Source: Alphaproteobacteria bacterium
GTDB taxonomy: Bacteria; Pseudomonadota; Alphaproteobacteria; UBA9219
Length of the DNA stretch: 64,000 nucleotides
Direction: 5' to 3'
Assembly (NCBI GenBank): GCA_026225415.1
Contig: JAMFSS010000006.1
Span: 64,001-128,000 of the forward strand
Part shown: positions 51,357 through 60,777 of the stretch, one piece after another
How the letters are laid out: every line of letters begins with the position of its first letter
Numbering within the stretch: position 1 is the first letter of the stretch
Made by a program: the position numbers and the translations under genes
Notes under the pieces: generated by a model
Database searches by the model: none
What the model was told of the DNA's origin: nothing
Seen by the model: only the letters and a program-made list of their open reading frames with translations

Positions 51357-52178
51357 ATGTACAAAACCACGACCAATGATGACAGCCTTAAAAACGGCCT
51401 GACGGTATCCGGCGGGCTGCATTTGGCGTTGTTTTTGTTCCTTTATTTCGGCTTGCCACATCTGATCCCCCCCCTTCCTGCGCATCATGATCCGGTGCCG
51501 TTTGAAATCGTGACCCTTGCCGATATCACCAATACCCGTGTCACGCCCGACCAACAGCCCGATAAGCCAGCCCCGCCGCCCCAACCGCAACCCAAAGCCG
51601 CGCCGCAACCACCGCAACCCCAAGATAAACCGACGCCGCCAACGCCCGCGCCACCGAACCAGCCCCAGGCCGAGGCGTTGAAGCCCAAAATTGTCGAAAA
51701 ACCGAAACCGGTTGAAAAGCCTGCGCCGCCGCAACAAGACCTGCTGGCCAGTGTTTTGAAAGACGTCGCCAAAATGAAACCGACGCCGCCACCAACACCC
51801 ACCGAAACCAAAACCGACGCCAAAACGCCGCCCGCACAGGCCGCGAGCAACGCGCCATCGCTTTCCACGCGCCTGACCATTTCCGACGAAGACGCCTTGC
51901 GCCGCCAGATCGAACAATGCTGGAGCCCGCCGATCGGCGCGCGCGATGCCGACAAGCTGGTGGTTGAAGTCACCATCGACGTGAACGCCGACCGCACCGT
52001 GGCCAATGCCGACATCGTTGACAAATCCCGCTACAACACGGATTCTTTCTTCCGCGCCGCGGCCGATGCCGCCGTACGCGCGGTACGCAACCCGAAATGC
52101 AGCCCGTTGATTTTGCCCGCCGATAAATTCGACCAATGGAAACGCATCGATTTCACCTTTGATCCAAGGGATATGTAA
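51357..52178 (+). CDS. tolA: TolA-like energy transducer
   Basis: N-terminal TM, Pro/Lys-rich linker, conserved C-terminal domain (QIEQCWSPPIGARDADKLVVEV); followed by tolB. Confidence 0.92.
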   Translation: MYKTTTNDDSLKNGLTVSGGLHLALFLFLYFGLPHLIPPLPAHHDPVPFEIVTLADITNTRVTPDQQPDKPAPPPQPQPKAAPQPPQPQDKPTPPTPAPPNQPQAEALKPKIVEKPKPVEKPAPPQQDLLASVLKDVAKMKPTPPPTPTETKTDAKTPPAQAASNAPSLSTRLTISDEDALRRQIEQCWSPPIGARDADKLVVEVTIDVNADRTVANADIVDKSRYNTDSFFRAAADAAVRAVRNPKCSPLILPADKFDQWKRIDFTFDPRDM

Positions 52179-53569
52179 TGAAACAGAATGAGATAGTACG
52201 AGCAAAAACGGGTTTCGAGAATCCAACACAGACTGCCACCCTGCGGCGAGCTCTGTTTTGGCTCTCTTTCTGCCTCATCTTTCTTCTCGTTCTTTTCCCC
52301 TCTCCTTCTTTCGCCGATGTCAAAGTCGATATCACGCGCGGCGTGGTCGAACCTATCCCCATCGCCATCCCCGCCTTCTTCGGCGGCAGCCAAAATGAAT
52401 CGCAATATGGCCGCGATATCGCGCAAGTGGTCAGCAATGATCTGGTGCGCTCCGGTTTATTCGCCGCCGTCGATCCGCGTTCTTTCATGCAAGATGCCAA
52501 TTCCTTATTGGTGCAACCGCATTTCGCCGATTGGCGCGTCTTGAACGCGCAAGCCTTGGTGGTCGGCAAAATCGAAGCCCAGGCCGATGGCCGTTTAAAA
52601 GTCGAATTCCGTTTGTGGGATGTCTTCTCGGAACAGCAAATGACAGGATTGGCCTATTTCACAGTGCCGGATAATTGGCGCCGCGTGGCGCATATCGTCG
52701 CCGATGCAATCTATAAACGTATCACCGGCGAAGAAGGTTATTTCGACACGCGCATTGTCTATATTTCCGAATCCGGCATCGCCACCAACCGCATCAAGCG
52801 TCTGGCGATTATGGACCAAGACGGTGAGAATAACCGCATATTGTCCGATGGCCGCGCGATGGTTTTAACGCCGCGTTTCAGCCCGACCATGCAGCAAATC
52901 ACCTACATGGCTTATTACAACAATAAACCACGCGTCTATCTGTTTAACATCGACACCGGCGCGCAAACCGTGTTGGGCGATTTCGATCACATGACTTTCG
53001 CGCCGCGCTTCTCGCCGGACGGACAACATGTGATATTCTCGCTGTCCGAAGGCGGTGGCTCCAACATCTTTACGATGGATCTGCGCTCGCACCATATCCA
53101 GCAACTGACAACGGGCGGCGCCACCACGATCAATTCCGCGCCTTGCTATTCGCCCGATGGCCAATACATCACTTTTGAATCTGATCGCGGCGGTTCGCAA
53201 CAGGTTTATGTGATGCGCGCCAATGGCAGCGATGCGCAACGCATCAGCTTTGGCGAAGGCACCTATGGCACCCCCGTCTGGTCGCCACGCGGCGATTTGA
53301 TCGCCTTCACCAAAATGCATGGCGGCCAATTCTATATCGGCGTGATGCGTCCGGATGGAACCGGCGAACGCCAGCTGGTCGAAGCGTGGCATGCCGAAGG
53401 CCCGACATGGGCGCCGAATGGCCGCGTCTTGATGTATTTCAAGGAATCGCCATCGCCAACAGGCTCGCGTCCACACCTCTATTCGGTGGATCTGACCGGC
53501 TATAACGAACGCGCGATTACGACACCGACCGACGCGTCCGACCCCGCCTGGTCGCCGCTCCTGCCATAA
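52178..53569 (+). CDS. tolB: Tol-Pal system beta-propeller protein TolB
   Basis: DITRGVVEPIPIAIPAF and repeated SPDGQ propeller motifs. Confidence 0.96.
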   Translation: MKQNEIVRAKTGFENPTQTATLRRALFWLSFCLIFLLVLFPSPSFADVKVDITRGVVEPIPIAIPAFFGGSQNESQYGRDIAQVVSNDLVRSGLFAAVDPRSFMQDANSLLVQPHFADWRVLNAQALVVGKIEAQADGRLKVEFRLWDVFSEQQMTGLAYFTVPDNWRRVAHIVADAIYKRITGEEGYFDTRIVYISESGIATNRIKRLAIMDQDGENNRILSDGRAMVLTPRFSPTMQQITYMAYYNNKPRVYLFNIDTGAQTVLGDFDHMTFAPRFSPDGQHVIFSLSEGGGSNIFTMDLRSHHIQQLTTGGATTINSAPCYSPDGQYITFESDRGGSQQVYVMRANGSDAQRISFGEGTYGTPVWSPRGDLIAFTKMHGGQFYIGVMRPDGTGERQLVEAWHAEGPTWAPNGRVLMYFKESPSPTGSRPHLYSVDLTGYNERAITTPTDASDPAWSPLLP

Positions 53570-53579
53570 GGAAAACCAT

Positions 53580-53675
53580 AAAGAACAGATTAGGTCGTTC
53601 CGCAAAAATTGCTTTTTCAGAACCGCCCTGGCGGGGCTGAAAATGCAATTTTATGCGAAATCCCGTTTGTTCTTT
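53580..53675. repeat. long imperfect palindrome downstream of tolB
   Basis: AAAGAACA...TGTTCTTT outer arms; CGCA-AAAATTGC-TTTTTCAG-aa-CCGCC-ct-GGCGG-gg-CTGAAAA-t-GCAATTTT-a-TGCG core (53601-53657). Confidence 0.85.
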
Positions 53676-53717
53676 GGATTGCCAAGGCCAAAAACCTTTG
53701 CCTTAGCCTGATAACCA

Positions 53718-54017
53718 TCACTGCCGCAAGGCCGCAGCACGTGTCTTCACCGACTTAACGCAAAAATCAAAAGAACGTTGCAGGCGACCCGCGAGCGTCT
53801 GGTAAGTCTGTCCTTCGGGATTGGGCGCCAATATTTTGGCGCAATAATCATTGGCCTGTTTCGCCGTTAAAGGCGCCGGTTTGGCTGCATGCGCGCTCGA
53901 CACAACTTCATATTGGGTCGAAGCAAAATGTTCGTAAAGCGCATCGGCGCCAATCAAGGCAACGCCGGTAAGGCTGAGGGTACAAGCAAGCTTAAATTCA
54001 TCCATCATCTGTTTCAT
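53718..54017 (-). CDS. small hypothetical protein with N-terminal hydrophobic segment
   Basis: MKQMMDEFKLACTLSLTGVALIGADALYEHF start inside ORF 53718..54065. Confidence 0.6.
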   Translation of the reverse strand: MKQMMDEFKLACTLSLTGVALIGADALYEHFASTQYEVVSSAHAAKPAPLTAKQANDYCAKILAPNPEGQTYQTLAGRLQRSFDFCVKSVKTRAAALRQ

Positions 54018-54133
54018 AATTCTCTCCTCAAAAAAGAACGCATCTAACAATCTGGACAATAGCAAATAATCCTGAAACTATTGAGCACTTTTGCTATCAA
54101 GACGCTCCAAATCCTCAATGAAAACGAAAAAAC

Positions 54134-54781
54134 ATGGTTAACTCCCCTATCATCGCCATCGACGGCCCCAGCGCCAGCGGCAAAGGCACAATAGCCCGCA
54201 AACTGGCGGCGCATTATAATTTCGCGCATCTGGATACGGGCTTGCTCTATCGCGCGGTCGGCATGGCGGTCGTCAATGCAGGCAAAGACCCATCCGACCC
54301 CGTTGCCGCCGAACATGCCGCCCGCACCCTTAACCCCGCGCAATTAACCGATATCGAAAATCTGCGTTCCGACGAAGCCGGTGTCGCCGCATCCAAAGTG
54401 GGCGCTATCCCCGCCGTTCGCACAGCCTTACTGAAATTCCAAAAAGATTTTTGCACCGCCCCACCGGACGGCAAAAAAGGCGCGGTGTTGGACGGGCGCG
54501 ATATCGGCACAATCATCGCCCCCGATGCGCCCGTGAAAATTTTCGTGACGGCCAGCCCCCAAGCACGCGCCACGCGCCGTTTCAAAGAACTGCAAGACCG
54601 TGGTTTATCAACAACTTATAATGAGGTAGTGGCCGACATGCAGGCCCGCGACACCCGCGACAGCGAACGCGCAACCGCCCCCAGCAAACCAGCCAGCGAC
54701 GCCATCCTGCTCGACACCACCGACCTGACGGCAGAACAAGCCCTTGCCGAGGCCATCCGTATCGCCGAAACGCGCTTATAA
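54134..54781 (+). CDS. cmk: cytidylate kinase
   Basis: IIAIDGPSASGKGTIARKLAAHY and LDGRDIGTIIAPDA motifs. Confidence 0.97.
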   Translation: MVNSPIIAIDGPSASGKGTIARKLAAHYNFAHLDTGLLYRAVGMAVVNAGKDPSDPVAAEHAARTLNPAQLTDIENLRSDEAGVAASKVGAIPAVRTALLKFQKDFCTAPPDGKKGAVLDGRDIGTIIAPDAPVKIFVTASPQARATRRFKELQDRGLSTTYNEVVADMQARDTRDSERATAPSKPASDAILLDTTDLTAEQALAEAIRIAETRL

Positions 54782-54989
54782 TCCTTGCATTACAAGCCCT
54801 TCTATCCTATCAAACCCGCGCCCGGTATGTTGCGGGGCGATGGATGAAAACCGGAAAAACGAGCCTAGCTTTCAGCTCTATCCGACAATTTTCAGATCAT
54901 TTTATTTAACACTAAAAAGAAAGCACGGCGGAACCCTATCGCTTCAGGCGATAAAACCAAAAGTTCCCGCTCCAAGAAAGAGAAAAAAC

Positions 54990-56756
54990 ATGGCACGTAG
55001 TGCAACCAAGAGAAACGTGGAAAGCTTGAATGCTGCCGCGAAGAAAGCCGCTAACCAATCCGCCCACGCCGTCGACAGCTTTGCAGCAATGTTGGATGAC
55101 GCATTTGGCAAAACCGGCAGCCTCGAAGGCAATGTCGTCAAAGGCAAAATCACCGCGATGGATGACGAATATGCCGTCATCGATGTGGGTCTGAAATCCG
55201 AAGGCCGCGTCGCCCTGCGCGAATTCGCAACCGGCGGCGTCGCAGCCGACCTTAAAGTCGGCGACACAGTCGAAGTTTTCCTTGAACGTATGGAAGGCCG
55301 CGACGGCGAAGCATCATTGAGCCGCGAAAAAGCCAAGCGCGAAGAAAGCTGGGTTGTCCTTCAACAATCCTTCGACAAGCAAGCGCATGTGACCGGGATT
55401 ATCTTTGGCCGCGTCAAGGGCGGCTTCACAGTCGACCTTAACGGCGCAACGGCATTCTTGCCGGGCTCGCAAGTCGATATCCGCCCTGTGCGCGATGTCA
55501 CGCCATTGATGGGCACACCGCAACCTTTCCAGATTTTGAAAATGGATCGTCAACGCGGCAACATCGTTGTATCGCGCCGCGCCGTATTGGAAGAAAGCCG
55601 CGCCGAAGCGCGTGGCGATTTGATCGCCAACCTGAAAGAAGGCCAGGTGCTGAACGGCGTTGTGAAGAACATCACCGATTACGGCGCCTTTGTCGATCTG
55701 GGCGGCGTCGATGGTCTGTTGCATGTCACCGACATCGCATGGAAACGCATCAACCACCCATCGGAAATGCTGCAAATCGGCCAACAGGTCAATGTGCAGG
55801 TTATCCGTTTCAACGCCGAAACCCAGCGTATCTCGCTGGGCATGAAGCAGCTGGAATCCGATCCATGGGAAGGCGTAGTCGCCAAATACCCTGCGGGTCT
55901 GAAGATGAAGGGCCGCGTCACAAACATCACCGATTACGGCGCGTTTGTTGAATTGGAACCCGGCATCGAAGGTCTGGTTCACGTATCCGAAATGTCATGG
56001 ACGAAGAAGAACGTTCATCCGGGCAAAATCGTTTCGCAAAGCCAGGAAGTCGAAGTCATCGTCCTGGACATCGATATGCAAAAACGCCGCATCTCGCTGG
56101 GCATCAAGCAATGCATGGAAAACCCATGGGCGACATTCCGCGCATCGCATACAATCGGCAGCACATTGTCGGGCGAAGTCCGCAACATCACCGAATTCGG
56201 TTTGTTCGTGGGTCTGCCTGGCGATATCGACGGTATGGTTCACATGTCCGATCTGTCATGGAACGAAGCTGGCGAAGAAGCCATCAAGGTTTACCAAAAA
56301 GGCCAGAATGTCGACGTTAAGATCCTCGACATCGACAGTGAAAAAGAGCGTATCAGCCTGGGCATCAAGCAGCTCACCAGCGATCCGTTCGAAGGCATGG
56401 CCGTCGCGTTCAAGAAGGGCGATATCGTCACCTGTACTGTTTCCGCAGTTCAGGAAAACGGCATCGAAGTCACGCTCGGCGACGCAGCCGAAGGCTTCAC
56501 CGGCTTTATCAAGCGTGGCGATCTGGCACGCGACCGTTCCGAACAACGCGCAGACCGTTTTGCGGTCGGCGAAAAGGTCGACGCCAAGATCACCAGCATC
56601 GAAAAGGGCAGCCGCAAGGTAGGCCTGTCGATCAAGGCACGCGAAGCCGAAGAAGAAAAGAAGGCGATGGACGAATTCGGTTCATCGGATTCAGGCGCAT
56701 CACTGGGCGATATCCTCGGCGCCGCCATCAAGAAAGCGCAGAAGAAGGAAGACTAA
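54990..56756 (+). CDS. rpsA: 30S ribosomal protein S1
   Basis: Multiple S1 domains (NITDYGAFVDLGGVDGLLHVTDIAW); start at MARSATKRN. Confidence 0.97.
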   Translation: MARSATKRNVESLNAAAKKAANQSAHAVDSFAAMLDDAFGKTGSLEGNVVKGKITAMDDEYAVIDVGLKSEGRVALREFATGGVAADLKVGDTVEVFLERMEGRDGEASLSREKAKREESWVVLQQSFDKQAHVTGIIFGRVKGGFTVDLNGATAFLPGSQVDIRPVRDVTPLMGTPQPFQILKMDRQRGNIVVSRRAVLEESRAEARGDLIANLKEGQVLNGVVKNITDYGAFVDLGGVDGLLHVTDIAWKRINHPSEMLQIGQQVNVQVIRFNAETQRISLGMKQLESDPWEGVVAKYPAGLKMKGRVTNITDYGAFVELEPGIEGLVHVSEMSWTKKNVHPGKIVSQSQEVEVIVLDIDMQKRRISLGIKQCMENPWATFRASHTIGSTLSGEVRNITEFGLFVGLPGDIDGMVHMSDLSWNEAGEEAIKVYQKGQNVDVKILDIDSEKERISLGIKQLTSDPFEGMAVAFKKGDIVTCTVSAVQENGIEVTLGDAAEGFTGFIKRGDLARDRSEQRADRFAVGEKVDAKITSIEKGSRKVGLSIKAREAEEEKKAMDEFGSSDSGASLGDILGAAIKKAQKKED

Positions 56757-56781
56757 TCTCCCTCTTCTCGTCGATAAAAAG

Positions 56782-56813
56782 AAACCGCCGGAACGCAAGT
56801 TCCGGCGGTTTTT
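56782..56813 (+). terminator. intrinsic terminator after rpsA
   Basis: AAACCGCCGGAA-CGCAAG-TTCCGGCGGTTTTTCTTT. Confidence 0.9.
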
Positions 56814-56840
56814 CTTTGAGCATCACAAACGACCCAAACT

Positions 56841-56866
56841 CGTCATCCCCGCGCAGGCGGGGATCC
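56841..56866. repeat. short palindromic repeat of the CGTCATCCCCGCnnnnGCGGGGATCCA type
   Basis: ATCCCCGC-GCAG-GCGGGGAT; a motif recalled as recurring in many bacterial genomes. Confidence 0.65.
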
Positions 56867-56889
56867 ATCTTTTTTAAGGCACAGGAAAA

Positions 56890-57417
56890 TTAAACTGGCA
56901 GTCTGGAGAAATAAATGTAACCCCATGCTAAGCATCCTTCGATCAGGATGATTAGTGGCGCAAGCAACAACCATTTATATACAGACAACCCAACAAAAAC
57001 ATAATCCGGGTTGCGTCTTTTGTTTATCTTTATTGCCAAATTATTGACAACAAGAAGCGGCAAGAAAGAAAAAAAGGAAGTTATTTGATAAAGCTGCGGC
57101 ATGGATGGCAACAAACTTCCCATAATCAGCAGCAAGTAAAATCCAGCCGGAATGACAATTGGAACAGGCAAAACAAGTCCTGCCTTATTTTCCACATGAT
57201 CAACCTTCTTAAAAAGTTGATATGCCAGAAATGGGGATAAAATTGTCTTCAACCAAAAAAACCGCTCGCCTGTATATTTCCAATTTTTATAAAACCAATA
57301 AAATTCATACGCATGGAATGTACATAGAGACAAAACAACTAACCGCAGGGGCGGCGGAGAGAAGTAACCCTCGGGTTTTCTTATTTCAGAAGAATCCATT
57401 CGACCTACCAACATCAT
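56890..57417 (-). CDS. membrane protein, hypothetical
   Basis: Several hydrophobic segments; start overlaps the stop of the upstream gene by 4 nt. Confidence 0.65.
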   Translation of the reverse strand: MMLVGRMDSSEIRKPEGYFSPPPLRLVVLSLCTFHAYEFYWFYKNWKYTGERFFWLKTILSPFLAYQLFKKVDHVENKAGLVLPVPIVIPAGFYLLLIMGSLLPSMPQLYQITSFFSFLPLLVVNNLAIKINKRRNPDYVFVGLSVYKWLLLAPLIILIEGCLAWGYIYFSRLPV

Positions 57418-58172
57418 TTACAGTCATAAGATGCCAGAAGTTTTGGCAATTGATTCCAATTTGCAGCATCGTATTTGTTTCGAACATTCTGAGCTATAGG
57501 CTCAAATAAGTCCATCTTTGATACTGCGGCATCTTGCGCCTTATCTTTTGCAACATCTGTCATTACTTCTTTCATAAAATCAGATATTTCAATATCCGTC
57601 ATGAACCTGCCAAGAATTTTGACCAGCTTGGCAGGATATTTAATCATCGCCGGCGCAGCATTAAGAGAGGCGTTTTCTGCATATTCTTTTGCCTTCTGAG
57701 CAGCTTCTTCTCTTTCTTTTAAATAATCTTCGACAGACTTCGCTTCCAAGAATGCTTTCAGTGACTGCTCAACTTTTTCCATCGCATTCGTGTAATCTCC
57801 CCTCATCACCAACTCGTCTCGAGCTATCACACATGCGTTATATAACTTCATTCTTTGAACTATAAGCGCCGAAATGCCGGGCGAAGTATTGTTCTCGTAA
57901 CCGCAAACCTCAGTGCCCAATTGATCAATAGTTTTATATGTAGAACTTGTCTGTTGTTGAAGCGCGATGCTTTCATTTGTAGGTGTCAGGAAGTCCGTGT
58001 GAGATGTAACAAGACTACCATAAGACCCGCATTGATATGTTCCTTGATGTATTTGCGGAGTGGCAGGATTGACGTTATCTGTCTGTCCATACACGGGACT
58101 AATTGTTGAACATACTAACGAACCAGCAACAGAAAACAAAAATAATGGGTGAATGCCTTTATCGAAAATCAT
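57414..58172 (-). CDS. secreted hypothetical protein
   Basis: Signal peptide (LFLFSVAGSLVCSTISPVYGQ) and a long helical C-terminal half. Confidence 0.7.
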   Translation of the reverse strand: MIFDKGIHPLFLFSVAGSLVCSTISPVYGQTDNVNPATPQIHQGTYQCGSYGSLVTSHTDFLTPTNESIALQQQTSSTYKTIDQLGTEVCGYENNTSPGISALIVQRMKLYNACVIARDELVMRGDYTNAMEKVEQSLKAFLEAKSVEDYLKEREEAAQKAKEYAENASLNAAPAMIKYPAKLVKILGRFMTDIEISDFMKEVMTDVAKDKAQDAAVSKMDLFEPIAQNVRNKYDAANWNQLPKLLASYDCK

Positions 58173-58250
58173 TTTTTCTCCTACAAAATTTGAAAATGTA
58201 TTTCGACTTTATACCTTGTTACAGGAACCGCTTAAAACAACTAATTATGG

Positions 58251-59312
58251 TTAATTTTGCGGCGGCACATCCGGCCAAACAATCTGCGGAAAGGCAAACA
58301 CCCTAATCGGCCCCACAAACAACCCACCAAGTTGAACCGCAATCGGCAAGCCCATACCCATCTGCCCCTTCGGCACCGGCTGCGAAAACATATCCATGGC
58401 GGCGGCCAGCATATCCTGGTCATGCATCGCGATAAATCCTTTGTCGATCAACACATGCATGGCCTTGTCGGCATGCGCGACCTGTGCCGCGAACGCGCCT
58501 TCGGGTTGCAGATCATCATCGAAACCCATCGTGCCTTTGGCGTGCAAATCCAGTTCGCCCCAATGCAAATCAAACTGGTCAAATTCGACAATGCCGCTTT
58601 CCTTGTTCCACGCATCGACCGAAGATTTCGCCCGCACATCCGGCACCACGCCCATTACCCGCATGCGCACCGCGAATTTATCCGCTTTGTTTCCGAACGG
58701 CGATGGCATTGCATCGGGCAACACGACATCATCCGCCTCGCCTTCCAATGTCAGCCCGACTTGTTTGTGGTCAACCGGCGCTTCGCCAGGTCGCACCACC
58801 GACAGTAAAATTTTACCCGCATCAAATAAATAATTCGGCGCAAGCCCGCCTTTGGTGCCTTGCAATTCCAACCGCGCCGCCAGCCACACGCCATCATCAT
58901 CCAATGTCACATGCCCCTGCCCCGTATCGCTGGCCAACATCAACGCATGCCCATCGGTATCGGTCGGCGCATTGACCACCACATGGTTTTTCAATTTCAC
59001 TTCGTAATGTTGCCAATCCCATGGGGTGGCCGCGATATCCATCGTGTCGGTGTGGAAATCGATGCCGTCGGCATTCTTCCAATGCAGATTAACAAAACGC
59101 ATCGTGATGTGATGCGGAAAACCGAACACCTGCCTGTCATCAAAACTGATCTGGTATCCTGCCGCCCTGCCCTCTTCAATCCAGCTGTCGATCACGCGGC
59201 GATATTGCGTGGCCGCCAATGACCAGATCAGCCAGCCAAGAATGCCCAGCGCGACAATGGCGGTGACAGAGCGGATGAAAACTTTGCGGGGCGAAAACAG
59301 AAACGGCTTCAT
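58251..59312 (-). CDS. DUF2125-type protein
   Basis: RRVIDSWIEEGRAAGYQISFDDRQVFGFPHHITMRF; internal start MKPFLFSPRKVF. Confidence 0.8.
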   Translation of the reverse strand: MKPFLFSPRKVFIRSVTAIVALGILGWLIWSLAATQYRRVIDSWIEEGRAAGYQISFDDRQVFGFPHHITMRFVNLHWKNADGIDFHTDTMDIAATPWDWQHYEVKLKNHVVVNAPTDTDGHALMLASDTGQGHVTLDDDGVWLAARLELQGTKGGLAPNYLFDAGKILLSVVRPGEAPVDHKQVGLTLEGEADDVVLPDAMPSPFGNKADKFAVRMRVMGVVPDVRAKSSVDAWNKESGIVEFDQFDLHWGELDLHAKGTMGFDDDLQPEGAFAAQVAHADKAMHVLIDKGFIAMHDQDMLAAAMDMFSQPVPKGQMGMGLPIAVQLGGLFVGPIRVFAFPQIVWPDVPPQN

Positions 59313-59337
59313 GAAAACAGAGTAACGCAAAAACATT

Positions 59338-59449
59338 GAGGATGCGTCAAGACGCAGGTGCAAAAAATGCCCGAGAGGAGTTTGCCTTATCCTCCGACGT
59401 GTCCACCGAAGCTTTAGCGCAGGTGGAAGCCTTGGCGTAGAGGATGCGT
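59338..59449. repeat. palindromic insert-like element flanked by a 10-nt direct repeat
   Basis: GAGGATGCGT at 59338-59347 and 59440-59449; ATCCTC/GAGGAT (59389-59394/59440-59445) and CCACC/GGTGG (59403-59407/59422-59426). Confidence 0.65.
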
Positions 59450-59711
59450 TGCATGGTGAGAGGGAAATCGGGGCCGAAGCAACCTTCGATCTTGCGACCC
59501 AAAGGAATGCTCCGGCTACCAATGCCTAAGGCGGCTGCGGGAGGTCCGCGCGCCACCCCTCTCTACTCTAGGCAGGGTCAAACTAGTCAAAACCCCCTTA
59601 CCAAGTCAACCTTATGTTCACTTTATGTTCCAAAATATATTTTTTATTCCGTTTACAAAACGATACCGTTATTAAGTTTATCTCCATGAAATATATGATA
59701 TAATTATTTTC

Positions 59712-60611
59712 ATGTTCGACCAAAATGACAATCTTGTTCAACCTTTTCAATTGGAATCCTCGCATCTGCGCGGTCGGCTGGTGCAAATGGGGTCGGTTCT
59801 CGACATCATCCTGCATCAACATGCCTATCCCGCCGTGGTCGGCCATTTACTGGCCGAAGCCATTGTCATCGCTGTCTCTTTGGCAACATCCCTGAAATAC
59901 CAAGGCGTTTTCACCCTGCAAGCCAAAGGCGACGGCGTTATCCGCATGCTGGTGGTCGATGTTACAAACGATGGCGGTATCCGCGCCTATGCCCAGTATG
60001 ATGCCGACCGTTTGGGCGATGCCGCAGCCGACACCAAACTTCTGGGCAAAGGTTATCTGGCCTTCACCTGTGACCGGACAGGTGCCGATGACAAATACCA
60101 GGGCATAGTAGAGCTGACCGGTGGAACCCTGTCCGAAGCCGTCCAACATTATTTCCGTCAGTCCGAACAATTGCCAACCGGCCTCATCGCGGCGGCACAC
60201 TCTGACGGGCAGGGGCGTTGGCGCGGCGGTTGTTTACTGGTGCAACGCATGCCCCGCGAGGGTGGCATCAATGTAGAAAGCGCCACGCCCGAAGCCGAAG
60301 ATTGGACGCGTGCGATGATGCTGTTAGGCACTTGCACACCCGCCGAAATAACCGATGCCGCCATCACCCCCGAAACGCTTTTGTTCCGCCTGTTCCACGA
60401 AGAAGGCGTGCGGGTTTACGAACCCACGGCCTTGCGCCACCAATGCCGTTGCACGCAAACGCGGGTCGAAAATATGCTGAAGTCTTTGCCACGCGCCGAA
60501 ATCGAAGAACTGGCGGTCAATGATCTGGTCACCGTCACCTGCGAATTTTGTAACAAGCATTACCCGTTCGATAAAAAAACCCGCGACACCCTGTATGCAG
60601 TTAATAAATAA
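59712..60611 (+). CDS. hslO: redox-regulated chaperone Hsp33
   Basis: C-terminal CRCTQTR...CEFCNKHY zinc motif. Confidence 0.95.
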   Translation: MFDQNDNLVQPFQLESSHLRGRLVQMGSVLDIILHQHAYPAVVGHLLAEAIVIAVSLATSLKYQGVFTLQAKGDGVIRMLVVDVTNDGGIRAYAQYDADRLGDAAADTKLLGKGYLAFTCDRTGADDKYQGIVELTGGTLSEAVQHYFRQSEQLPTGLIAAAHSDGQGRWRGGCLLVQRMPREGGINVESATPEAEDWTRAMMLLGTCTPAEITDAAITPETLLFRLFHEEGVRVYEPTALRHQCRCTQTRVENMLKSLPRAEIEELAVNDLVTVTCEFCNKHYPFDKKTRDTLYAVNK

Positions 60612-60777
60612 CCGTTGTTTATCAACAATAAAATCATAAAGGGCAGGGGACTTATGAGGGCTTTTCTTGACAGCGATAAGAAGTTGTCCTTATGTGGTGT
60701 GAGCATCTACCAGATGCCTGATGAAAGCGCGACCCGATAAAGTTTTGCGCTCTTGAAACCCAGATGAAGAGAAAACC

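Noticed and set aside
51327-52229. 300-aa Gly/Arg-rich minus-strand ORF
   Set aside because: Antisense shadow of the Pro/Lys-rich tolA linker; tolA has clear domain and operon support.
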